NCBI RefSeq assembly: GCF_000712165.1
Contig: NZ_KL544010.1
Coordinates: forward strand, 159,208-223,207
Source of the DNA: Ureaplasma canigenitalium ATCC 51252
GTDB taxonomy: Bacteria; Bacillota_I; Bacilli_A; Mycoplasmatales; Mycoplasmoidaceae
DNA: 64,000 bases
Direction: 5' to 3'
The notes beneath the pieces are model-generated. The model was not told the origin of the DNA. It worked only from the letters and a program-made list of their open reading frames with translations, and ran no database searches. The translations under genes and the position numbers were made by a program. Position 1 is the first letter of the stretch, and each line of letters begins with the position of its first letter. Shown piece by piece: positions 9,209 through 18,382 of this stretch.

Positions 9209-9688
9209 CCACAAGTAGGGTCTAATACATTTGAATTTGAAGAAATCTCGGTTATATCGCACATAAAATCTGTCATATGCGTTGGTGTGTATGCTTGATT
9301 TTTATCTGCCTTACCTACATATTTATTAAATGTTGTAAAAAATAAATTAAGTAGGTCTTCTCCTGTAGGTGTTTTGTTATTAATGTACGGAACTAAATCG
9401 TTCTGTATTTTTTCAACTATTTTGATTAATGATTCAACTTTTAATTCTTTGATTTCTTGTTTGTCTAGGATATTTACTAATAAATCTATTTTAATTTGAT
9501 AATTGAAATCTAATGTCTAATTTTTCATATTTCCTTTTTTCTTTTATATTTAGAGACCTGTAAATTTTTTTAATAGTTTCACTAAAATCTAAATTATTCT
9601 TTTTGTATTCTTGTGGATAACTAAATTCATCATTTTCAATATTAGATACTAAATACTTTCCACCAATTTGATTTACTATTTAACTTCT
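9209..9688 (-). pseudogene. Partial duplicate of the hsdM-like gene with internal deletion
   Basis: This stretch is almost identical to the resident methylase gene at 12847-13143 (here 9209-9506) and then continues with similarity to 13609-13790 (here 9507-9688). About 465 bases of the intact copy (13144-13608) are missing at 9506/9507. It covers the N-terminal coding part and the segment up to the DPTCG motif, and is truncated on both sides. It cannot encode an active enzyme. Its value is as a record of duplication and as a donor for recombination with the intact copy. Confidence 0.9.
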
Positions 9689-10060
9689 CTCAATTTTTAA
9701 AGTTAATTGATTATTTACAGCATCTTCATTTTGCAATGAATTAAAGAAATCGCCGCTTCATTGGCATTAATTTTTTTTCTATTACATAGGAAACCGCATA
9801 CAATTTTTTATCGATTAAATGTTGTGATTTTCAATATTTAATAGGGGCAAATAAAATATAATTATCTGTCTTTTGTCTTAAATATCAGTAAAATCCTGAA
9901 AAAATAAAGGTATTAGCTATGTCGTTAATTATGAGAAAGTTCATTAAAAGTAAGATTTTTACAAGTTTGATAAAAATTTGGAAAAATTTCTGATTTAAGA
10001 ATTGAAAAGAAGTGTTCTATTTCTCTATTATCTAGACTATTACCAATCTAGACATATTGA
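9681..10060 (-). pseudogene. Decayed restriction-methylase-like gene (3' part)
   Basis: Three frames on the minus strand yield protein-like pieces in sensible order: NREIEHFFSILKSEIFPNFY (near 10015), DNYILFAPIKYWKSQHLIDK (near 9855), and LQNEDAVNNQLTLKIERS ending at the stop 9681-9683. The middle piece resembles C-terminal parts of large N6-adenine methylases of mycoplasma restriction systems. At least two frameshifts separate them. The 3' end runs directly into the duplicated hsdM-like fragment. The assignment is tentative; the protein-like character is clearer than the family. Confidence 0.4.
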
Positions 10061-10085
10061 CATATTTTTATAATAATTAAAATTC

Positions 10086-10295
10086 TTGAGTTTCGGAGCA
10101 ATAACTAAAAAAACGAAATTTGAGTCATTTTATATGCAAATTTTGCTTTTTTCAATTTCTTACATACAATTTTTGATAATTGTGTTTATTTCTTTAAATT
10201 TTTCAATGTTTGATATAAATAGATTTATTTCTACAAATTTTTTAGTAGTAGTTTTATTGTTAATATTTTGAGTGCATTCAAAAACACGAATTTAA
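10086..10295 (+). CDS. Possible small membrane protein
   Basis: 69 residues if started at TTG 10086, with one UGA Trp. Two hydrophobic segments (around residues 17-40 and 48-65). No ribosome-binding site is visible and the region is AT-rich debris, so this may be chance coding. Confidence 0.2.
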
Positions 10296-10421
10296 TAATG
10301 TTATCAATGATTCATTTGTATATTTATCTATAACTCCATTGTTAATATAAAAATTGTTTACAGCATATATTGTATATTTGAGAACAACAAGAGAAATGAA
10401 ATTTAATATGAAATAAACAGG

Positions 10422-10451
10422 AAAAAATCGGATTTTATCCGAATATTTTTT
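10422..10451 (+). terminator. Weak intrinsic terminator
   Basis: TCGGAT/ATCCGA six-base-pair stem with a 3-base loop, flanked by an A run and an interrupted T run. Confidence 0.35.
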
Positions 10452-10491
10452 CACACTTTAGAATATTTAGCGGTGGTTTTTTGAAGTAAAA

Positions 10492-10722
10492 ATGATGAGT
10501 AGGGAGATAAATTATTTAATTTGTGCTGGTGTGTTTTTGGTAGTGATTGGCATATTAGGTATTGTGAGTTTAGTTAAGGATTATAGGGAGTGTTTTAGTC
10601 GTGATAAGGGTGTGAAGCGTGCGACAAGATTGAAGAGTCCGGAGTGAAAAATTGTTTTATCTAGTGTGGTTTTAAGTCTTTTTGGAGTTTGAGTAATTAT
10701 AAGTTTTTGATTAGTTAATTAG
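10492..10722 (+). CDS. Small two-helix membrane protein, unknown function
   Basis: 76 residues, MMSREINYLICAGVFLVVIG at the start, missed under the standard code because it contains three UGA Trp codons. Hydrophobic helix at residues 8-29, a basic middle (residues 33-50, with RDKGVKRATRLKSPEWK), and a second helix at residues 53-75. GUG/GUU-rich codon use differs from the neighbours. An AGGAG site follows its stop and precedes a short 24-codon frame. The UGA use shows it has lived in a mollicute genome; family not recognised. Confidence 0.5.
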
Positions 10723-10730
10723 GAGTAAAT

Positions 10731-10805
10731 ATGAATAGAGTATTACTTAGCTGTCGCGTTTTGAGCGAAAAAATAAGGGAATTTAGAAATGATAAAAGTT
10801 TATGT
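10731..10805 (+). CDS. Very short open frame after the two-helix protein, probably a remnant
   Basis: 24 codons, MNRVLLSCRVLSEKIREF at the start, with a good AGGAG ribosome-binding site 5 bases upstream. It ends abruptly. The following 200 bases (10806-11002) hold only broken plus-strand coding pieces (for example KNEIWLRLNPKLKML near 10910). Likely the start of a decayed gene. Confidence 0.3.
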
Positions 10806-11002
10806 GTGTAGTTTAATATAGCTGCTATTTGTGATAGTAAAAAGGGGGATAGAATTTATTGATATTAGTATATTCAATAAATTGCTGACAACTTTTTGAA
10901 ATATTGTAAGAATGAGATCTGATTGAGGTTGAATCCAAAATTAAAAATGCTGATTATTCATTCTTTTAAACAATGAAACAATATTCAAATTAAATTCTTA
11001 TC

Positions 11003-12008
11003 TTATAAATATTTTGAAAAAGGAAGCGATTTTATATAGTTTTCCATAAAATCTCAGTCAGGAACGTTATTTTTTGTCGGTAGTAAAATTTTTGTATTTC
11101 TTATATTTTTTTGATTTCATTTTCTACCGTATCCATATCTAAACTGTTCTAATTTTAAAATCGAAACTACATAAAGATAGTGATATTTATTAAGATGTTT
11201 ATTCTTAAACCTTATTATTTCAACATGGTCACTGGCCAAAAAAGGAACTTCTTGATAAAACACAGCTCCAATAGTCGCTGAGTCTATGGTTATACAATTC
11301 CCAGGTTCGGTATAGTAATTTACTTTACATTCAACACCATTATTGCTATTTTTTGTTGTAATGTAATTATAAATTCCACCCTTATCAAAATTTTCTTTGT
11401 TTGTTGTTTTGCTTCCATATACATCAAAATATTCATTAACTTGAAACAATGCCATTTCAGACATTGACCATGAAAGTTTTAACCTTAACAAGGATTGAGA
11501 AATTTCATAACTCTCTTTCTCTCTCTCTCTCTCTCAATTCTCTTATGTATTTGTCCATATAATCTCAATCAGGAATTATATTACCTTCACGAATCAACGC
11601 TGGTAACTTTATTTTAGTTTTCTTAATAAAATCTTGATTAAATGGACGATTGTATGAATACCTAAATTTTTCTAGTCTTAACACTGAAACAATAAATAAA
11701 GCTATGTTTTCATTTAAATGAATATTGTAAAGTTTTGTTATATTATTACCAGTTATAAAATCAATTGGTTGATAAAAAATTTGTGCTCCCTCACCACCAA
11801 TTGTTATACAATTACCTTTTTCCAATGGAAATTCACCGTCATCGCTTATAAAAAAGTTTGTTCCATTATCATTTTCAGTTCTAGTTATATAAGGAATGGT
11901 ATAGCCAATGAAGTCTTTAGCGTCTTCAATAGTAACATTTTTACTTCTTTCAATTGTAAAAAGTTCTTTTAATTCAAAAAAACGCCAATTATTATTTATT
12001 TCTATCAT
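11003..12008 (-). CDS. Specificity (S) subunit of a restriction-modification system, out of frame at a GA tract
   Basis: Target-recognition subunit with two half-repeats. TRD1 begins NNNWRFFELKELFTIERSKN and contains GNCITIGGEGAQIFYQP; it ends IIPDWDYMDKYIREL. TRD2 contains FQVNEYFDVYGSKTTNKEN and GNCITIDSATIGAVFYQE and ends VPDWDFMENYIKSLPF. The spacer between them is coded by a (GA)n tract (11519-11535), where the two halves are in different frames: the present frame stops at 11436 after 190 residues. One extra GA unit, or two fewer, would join them as a ~335-residue protein. Starts inside the 3' end of the methylase gene. Phase-variable OFF state is the simplest reading. Confidence 0.85.
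11519..11535. repeat. CT/GA microsatellite in the S subunit
   Basis: Seventeen bases of alternating CT (8.5 units) on the plus strand inside the coding spacer between the two recognition domains. Adjacent GA-rich bases extend the low-complexity zone to 11511. Length change by one dinucleotide alters the reading frame. Confidence 0.95.
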
Positions 12009-13811
12009 TCAATTCTCCATATTTAACTTTAAATGCAATATACTCTCTAATAGTTCTAACAAAATTATCCTCATTCAATATTGAATAATCAGTATCCATA
12101 TAACCTTCGGGTAACCATTCATCAGCACTGTCTACATGTTTCATAATGCTTAAACCAGGTATCTCTTGTTTTTTTCAAATGCTTCGAATCATTTCTTTTT
12201 AGTCGTGTCTCAATCTGTTTTTTCAACCCTACCTTTGTTTTTTCTTTTGATGAACCCATCATCTTTGAAATAGCCAAAAAATGTTTTTTGATTATCAGAA
12301 TGTGGTTTACCAGTTTCAAAAAGCATAATACAAGAATTAATGCTGGCACCAGGATAAAATAGTTCATCAGGTAATGAAAAAACAGCAAGCAAACTATTAT
12401 TTTCAAGCATCAGTCTTTTATATTTTGCTATATTCTTATCGTTACCTATTGCACATTGAAGAGGTAAAATAGTTGCCAACTTTGCGCCTTTTCTCAAACT
12501 TTTTGATATTTCATACACAAAATATAAACCTTTTGTAGCATCAACTTTTGTTGTATCTTTAACCGGACAATCATTAGGCATATTTTGACCATTAAATGGT
12601 GGATTCATTAAAACTATATCAATATTTTTTTGTTTAATTCATTCAAGTTTATCAAAACATGAAGCTTTTATAATATTTGTTTTACCATCTTCATGAATCA
12701 ACATATTAGTTGTAGCTAATCCAAAAGCCTTGTCCTCTCGTTCAATCCCAAATAATTGATTTGCTTTTATGTTTTTGATTCTTTTTTCATCATTTTTGGC
12801 TAACTTTATCATTTTCGACATTGCTTGAACCAAAAAAGAACCTGAACCACAAGTAGGGTCTAATACATTTGAATTTCAAGAAATCTCGGTTATATCGCAC
12901 ATAAAATCTGTTATATGCGTAGGTGTGTATGCTTGATTTTTATCTGCCTTACCTACATATTTATTAAATGTTGTAAAAAATAAATTAAGTAGGTCTTCTC
13001 CTGTAGGTGTTTTGTTATTAATATACGGAACTAAATCGTTCTGTATTTTTTCAACTATTTTGATTAATGATTCAACTTTTAATTCTTTGATTTCTTGTTT
13101 GTCTAGGATATTTACTAATAAATCTATTTTAATTTGATAATTATCGTCATTAGATGATTTAATTTTTTCTCTTAATTTTTCTTTTATACGATCTAAAATA
13201 GTTATTGTTCCTACTTCTGCATCCACAACTAAATTATTGTTTAAAGCTACCAAAATACTTCCAACAAATTGTGATCGTAAAGACTCTCTTATTCCTACAC
13301 TATGTAGCAGGTTATTCAATTCATTTGTAGTTTCAATTACTTTATTTTTATCATTGGTTTTATTATTAAATAAATTTTCATAATATTCCATAGAATTTAT
13401 AGTTGTTTCATCACTATTAAGTACCCCATTTATATAAACTCTAATAGCTTTAGTGTTCATATTCACTAATATAGAAACAATATTTCTATAATTATTTGTC
13501 AATTCTTTTTCTAAAAAATAATATGTCATTAGTTGGTCTCTCTCGGACTTGCTAAATTCATATTTATCATTTTTTTTAGTTTCAATTTGTATTATTGTAT
13601 TTTCTTTTTGAAATCTAATGTCTAATTTTTCATATTTCCTTTTTTCATTTATTTTTAGAGACTTGTAAATTCCTTCAATAGTTTGACTAAAATTTAAATT
13701 ATTCTTTTTGTATTCTTTTGGATAACTAAATTCATCATTTTCAATATTACTTTCTAAATACTTTCCACCAATTTGATTTACTATTTCACTTCTTGTATTC
13801 ATTTTAATCAC
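11992..13811 (-). CDS. Nuclease-methylase fusion (BcgI A-like) with homopolymer frameshift
   Basis: About 605 residues when joined. N-terminal part: LDIRF at D64 and IIQIETKK with E77-T-K79, a PD-(D/E)xK-type nuclease pattern. Then a helical domain and an N6-adenine methylase: DPTCGSGSFLVQAM near residue 318 and IVLMNPPFNG near 400. The frame breaks near residue 547: a run of seven A (12169-12175, minus sense) leads to a stop at 12150, whereas eight A would continue into PGLSIMKHVDSADEWLPEGY and on to a stop at 11992, overlapping the S subunit by 17 bases. GTG start at 13811 is preferred (AAAGG 6 bases upstream). No separate hsdR is present, which fits a BcgI-like type IIB layout. Family assignment inferred. 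Confidence 0.75.
12169..12175. repeat. A7/T7 homopolymer at the methylase frameshift
   Basis: Seven T on the plus strand. One additional base restores the conserved C-terminal extension. Could be a true slippage site or a sequencing artefact. Confidence 0.7.
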
Positions 13812-14440
13812 CCGATTCCTTTGAATAATATTTCTTATTATCTTGCAGTATAGTTATTAAATGCTTCTTTATTTTCACTTTTATATATAGAATTAAGTTT
13901 TATAAAAGTATTCATATTTTCCTTCAATCAATTTACAATCAATTTTTAATTATATTAGAAAAATATATAAGAAAAACCGTCGATTAATATAGTAAATATG
14001 TGCTGACTGTATAAGTAATTTTTAACAGTAGTGGATAATTTTAAAATTTTAAGGTTTTTATTAATTTTAATTTTTTAAAATTTCATTAATTTACTAATAA
14101 CTAAATATTAAATTAAACTTAAAGGAAATGAAGACAAAGCATTTATATATTCCAAACAACTTAAAAAAATTAGTTTATTAATGTTGTTTACATATAACTT
14201 AAAAATTAAATTAAAATACAGTACTAATCTAGTTTTAGCTATTTATCAAATAATAAAAATATATGAATATTTTGATTTTATAAAGAACAATGTATTACTT
14301 CAATGCGCATTAAGTCATAAAACAATTAAAAGCATATAAATAATGCGTAGTTTCGATGCATGACTATTTAAAATTTTGAAAATTTTTATAAATAATTTGA
14401 AAACTCTAACAAGGATAAAAAAATTGCAAGAGATTAACCC
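13812..14440. other. AT-rich gap without a recognised gene
   Basis: About 630 bases of very AT-rich sequence between the methylase start and plsY. Both strands were checked for coding frames read with UGA as Trp; only short interrupted frames are found. No tRNA-like or strong hairpin structure seen. Confidence 0.6.
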
Positions 14441-15211
14441 TTAATTAATAACACTCTTTTGTTCAAATTTCACCTTATCTTTATTTGAGAAAAAGAAATT
14501 AGTTTCATTTTTATCAACAAGTCTTTTAATGTTTGTTCGATGTTGCACTACAAGGATAATCAAAGTAAAAATAAGGAAGGTAAAAACAATTGCGATATGC
14601 TTATAACTACTATTTAAATCAAGGAAGTAATCTGGTAGATGTTCATGATAGAATGGAACATAGAAAAATCCAGGAATAAGAAGTAAAAAAACAGCGATTA
14701 AACTAGTTATCATGCTACCAAGCGATATGTGTCTAGTAAACTTAACAATGATGTACATAATCAAGACTGAAACAAGAAGGATGATCGGACAAGAGACAAG
14801 GAGAATACCAGTCATACAACTAACTCCTTTTCCGCCGTTAAAATTGAAATAAATCGGGAAGCAGTGACCAAGGATAATGAAAATCGCACTAAAAAAAGTT
14901 AATGGACTTAGTTTAATTCCACTTTTTAAATCAATCGGTTCATGTAGAGCATACTTATAAACTAAATAAGTAATCGATAAAGCAATGATTGCTTTAATCA
15001 CATCAAGGAACATTACAACTATCCCGAGTTTCATTCCATGAACTCGTGACATATTAGTCGCACCAGCATTTTTGCTATGGAAGTTACGGATATCTTCTTT
15101 TTTCATAATCAAAGCAACGATGATTGAAAAGTTTAAGGCCCCGATTAAATAAGAGTAAATGGGAGCAAAAACAAAAAAAAGAAGGTAGCTATAAAGAATT
15201 TCCGTAACCAT
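14441..15211 (-). CDS. plsY: Glycerol-3-phosphate acyltransferase PlsY
   Basis: Membrane enzyme that transfers an acyl group from acyl-phosphate to glycerol 3-phosphate, the first committed step of phospholipid synthesis. 256 residues. Conserved motifs: IRNFHSKNAGATNMSRVHG near residue 41, and GHCFPIYFNFNGGKGVSCMTG near 113, the phosphate-binding GGKG loop. Five or more transmembrane helices. The ATG at 15211 gives a normal N-terminus; a TTG at 15235 would add 8 residues. Neither has a clear ribosome-binding site. Lone gene, divergent from the next one. Substrate is likely supplied by GpsA. Confidence 0.93.
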   Translation of the reverse strand: MVTEILYSYLLFFVFAPIYSYLIGALNFSIIVALIMKKEDIRNFHSKNAGATNMSRVHGMKLGIVVMFLDVIKAIIALSITYLVYKYALHEPIDLKSGIKLSPLTFFSAIFIILGHCFPIYFNFNGGKGVSCMTGILLVSCPIILLVSVLIMYIIVKFTRHISLGSMITSLIAVFLLLIPGFFYVPFYHEHLPDYFLDLNSSYKHIAIVFTFLIFTLIILVVQHRTNIKRLVDKNETNFFFSNKDKVKFEQKSVIN

Positions 15212-15296
15212 AAAATATTTATTTAAAATTTCCAATTATTTATAATATTATAATAAGCATAATATAAAATTATGTATATGTGTATGGGAATTTAGA

Positions 15297-16502
15297 ATGT
15301 TCAATAATAAACAGTATGTTGACAAGAATTTTCAGCGACAAAAAGAACTGTTTTTCATCAATAATATGCATCTTATTGCGCCTAAATTATTGAATCAGTT
15401 CATCCTTTCTAGTGTTTTTCTTGTAGTTACCATTATTTGTTTATCCATTTTTCTTGATCCATCGTCTACTTTTGAACGCAAAGATATTCTTTATACTGTT
15501 AAAACATATTCCTATCATATAAAGCAGACGGCAGGCGGAATTGGTCTTTATGCTGTAATTTGATACACGGCCGTTAACATCTTTGTTTTTTTTAATATTT
15601 CAACAAGAATCAAAACCAGTAAACGACTTTTCTTCATTCTATTAACCGGCCTTATCCTTAATTTTTATGCTCATCATTACATAAGAAAGAACATCGTTAG
15701 TAAGAGGGATTATTTAACGATTACTTTTTATTGAATTCTTTCTGATCGGAACTTAATTGAATTCAATATTCGTGATAAAAAAAGCATTTTTGCTCTAATT
15801 TGTCTTTTTATTTTTATCCCCTTTATGGTTTTCTCTTCAATTGAGAATCGACCTGTCGATACGAATATTATTATTCCAAATAAAAACACGATTACTGAAA
15901 TCGTTTATGCAAGAGAAATTTGATTTAGCAACCTTCATTACTTTACAACCGAAGGAAACTGGATGTGTATCTTAACACTTTTCTTCGTGTTCCTTAATCA
16001 CCGAGCACGGTTTCTTAAACACAATGTTGTTATTCTCTCTGTTTTAAGCTATATTATGATTGTTGGTCTAGTTTGACTCTGCATCTTATATCCAGTATTT
16101 TCAAGTAATGAAACTTGAATTTGGTTTAATTCAATGACCGGGTTCTACGACCATGTTGTCACACCATTGACTTTTCTCGCTTTCAGTATTTTTATTTTTG
16201 TCACTAACCCCCATCTAAAGAAAATTGGCTACGCTAATTCCCTAAAAGTATTTATCTTCTATTTGTGTATTTACAACTGTTATGTCACCTTCCTACCGGT
16301 TGTCGCTAATGTTTCGGTTTATGGAATGTTTACCAATATTTGGCCGATGGTTAATGGTAATGCATGGTTTACCTTTGTGCAAATTGGTGCTTTTGGCCTA
16401 ATGATTTTCATTCATTATCTTTTTTATTTAATTGCTAACAGTATTATTAAGCGAAATATCAAGAAATTTTCGTTAAATATTACTGCAGCTCAAACAATTT
16501 AA
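15297..16502 (+). CDS. Polytopic membrane protein, DUF1600/Pr6Pr-like
   Basis: 401 residues, with several UGA Trp codons splitting it under the standard code. About six to seven hydrophobic helices after a 25-residue cytoplasmic start. The segments LHYFTTEGNWMCILTLFFVF near residue 215 and FYDHVVTPLTFLAF near 281 match the spacing of the mollicute-restricted DUF1600/Pr6Pr type (an FT..SN helix followed by an H...P helix). Function unknown. Followed directly by a strong terminator, so probably monocistronic. Confidence 0.6.
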
Positions 16503-16507
16503 AAAGG

Positions 16508-16534
16508 AACAACACTCAGTGTTGTTTTTATTTT
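16508..16534 (+). terminator. Intrinsic terminator after the DUF1600-like gene
   Basis: AACAACAC/GTGTTGTT stem (16508-16515 with 16519-16526), 3-base loop, followed by TTTATTTT. Confidence 0.85.
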
Positions 16535-16581
16535 GCTATAATTAAAAATTGTAAGTTCTTAATTTGATTTAAAGGATTTCT

Positions 16582-17019
16582 ATGAATAGAAACAAAAAAA
16601 GAGTCTTCGTTTTTTCAATCTTAGGTGTGTCAGTGATATCTGCTGTCGCAATTAGTGCTTCGGCATGTCGACAAATTGATCCATCAACAGCGAAAATCAT
16701 CAAGGTTTCTACCCTGGCTACCAGTCCGTACAGGGTAACAGTGACCCTTCAGTTTGATGTCAAAATTCCAATTGGAACAAAAATGGTTCTTACCCTAAAC
16801 AATAATGTTAGTGTTGAATCAGTGGTCATCGACGACTCTTATGCAATGCCTTTTATTTTTCAAGAATTAACACCAAATACAACTTACCAAATTACATCAT
16901 TGAGTGTTAACAACAAACAAGTAAGTCTCCCTCAAGGAGATGTCAACACTTCTTTTTTAACAATGAAAAAAGAAGAAAAAATTGATAAGACAGATGAAGA
17001 AGATATTGATAGTTTATAG
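16582..17019 (+). CDS. Small lipoprotein with one DUF1410/Ig-like domain
   Basis: 145 residues. Basic N-terminus, hydrophobic stretch and lipobox SASAC (Cys 29) predict an acylated surface lipoprotein. One beta-rich domain follows, with LTPNTTYQITSLSVNNKQV near residue 94, the same LxPNTxYxI-LxINN signature that recurs in the large peptidase at 58-63 kb. The C-terminus is a short acidic tail. Extended -10 TGCTATAAT ends at 16542 and an AAAGGA ribosome-binding site precedes the ATG. Role unknown; likely adhesin-like or a free-standing copy of the repeat domain. Confidence 0.75.
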   Translation: MNRNKKRVFVFSILGVSVISAVAISASACRQIDPSTAKIIKVSTLATSPYRVTVTLQFDVKIPIGTKMVLTLNNNVSVESVVIDDSYAMPFIFQELTPNTTYQITSLSVNNKQVSLPQGDVNTSFLTMKKEEKIDKTDEEDIDSL

Positions 17020-17064
17020 GTATAGAGTCAATGTCGTATTCAATATTAAATTTCAATAGTTTCA

Positions 17065-17086
17065 ATATATATATATATATATATAT
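17065..17086. repeat. (AT)11 microsatellite upstream of the C5 methylase operon
   Basis: Twenty-two bases of alternating AT, 74 bases before the methylase ATG and just after the lipoprotein gene. Position fits the promoter region of the methylase-GmrSD operon; variation in length could change promoter spacing. Confidence 0.9.
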
Positions 17087-17129
17087 GAGCAAATAAACCT
17101 TCCAATCCTTCCAAGTCATTAATTCCTAA

Positions 17130-17143
17130 CCACAATATTGTGG
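17130..17143. promoter_or_regulatory. 14-base palindrome before the methylase start
   Basis: Perfect CCACAATATTGTGG, 16 bases before the ATG and followed by TATTTTT. It could be an operator for the operon, or a weak terminator of the upstream lipoprotein transcript (5-base-pair stem). Confidence 0.5.
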
Positions 17144-17159
17144 TATTTTTCCTATCCCT

Positions 17160-18371
17160 ATGAAAAAGATCAACATATTAGAGACTTTTTCTGGGATTGG
17201 AGCACAAAAGAAAGCAATCGATATCCTCGAAAAGGATAATGCGGATAAACTTTTTAACATCGTAGCAACTGTCGAATGAGATGCCCGTGCGAACATTTCA
17301 TATGCAGCGATTCATCATAATTTACTTGGAAAATATCGTGAAATCATTAAAGAATGTAGTTTAAGTGATGAGCGAAACCTTAATCAATTCCTCTCGCAAT
17401 ATACATTCTCCTTGAACTCGAAAAATTATTCAAAACTGCAAGGTAAGTCAATTTACTTTAAGGAACTACTTGCCGCTTCCTTAATCCTTTCTAATAACAA
17501 GGTTGATATTAATCAAGTGAACGGTTCTTTAATTGATCAACTTAAAGTTAACCTAGTTACCTACTCCTTCCCGTGTCAAGGACTTTCCATTGCTAATATG
17601 GGACGTGCTCAAGGTATTGAAAATACTGATTCAACATCTTCCCTTATTTGACAAATCGAACGTATTTTAAATGAATGTCAAAACAAACCGAAATACTTGT
17701 TAATGGAAAATGTCCCAAACCTTCTTTCAGCTAAATTCATTAATCAATATGAAAAGTGAAAAGAAGTCTTGAACCAACTTGGTTATGATACATATACCAC
17801 CATTATTAACGGAATCGATGCTGGTTCTATCCAGAAGAGAAGGAGAGTGTTTGCTCTTTCTATCAGGAAAGGAACTAAATTACCGTTTTGTGATGATGTA
17901 ACATTCGATCAATATTTAAGAGCAATTTACGAGCCAAATAAACTTGATGAAAAAGGACGAAGAATTGCTTTTAACGATATTTTTCATTTTAAAAAAACGT
18001 CATACAACGACCAGTTTATCATTAATAAAACACCATCGCGACAAAGGATGGTGGTTGAGTCAAAAAACATTACCGAATCAACTAATTACATTGTTAGCAC
18101 CTTAACAACAAAACAAGATCGAATACCAAATAGTGGAATTATTAATTATCAAAATAATTTCATCGATAAACTCAACTACCGTTTTATTTCCCCGCGTGAA
18201 GCATTTCAGTTAATGGGGTTTACCAGACTCGATTTCGAACCATTAAACAAATTAATTAAGAGGAAAATCCTAACCCTTGAGTCGGTCTATCGTCAAGCTG
18301 GAAATTCGATTGTAGTTGAAAGTATTATTAATATCTTTCGGTTAATCAAAAAAATAGAAAGAAAAAAATAA
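17160..18371 (+). CDS. DNA (cytosine-5-)-methyltransferase
   Basis: 403 residues with UGA Trp codons at several places. All key C5 methylase motifs are present in order: I FSGIGAQKKA near residue 9; IV SFPCQGLS with the catalytic Cys at about 140; VI MENVPNLL near 181; VIII QKRRRVFALS near 224; X RQAGNSIVVESI near 377. The target recognition part lies between VIII and IX, at about residues 240-340. It transfers methyl from SAM to cytosine C5 in an unknown site. First gene of a two-gene unit with the GmrSD-like gene 11 bases downstream; no weak terminator in between. The (AT)11 tract upstream may control both. Confidence 0.94.
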
Positions 18372-18382
18372 GAGGAATTAAT

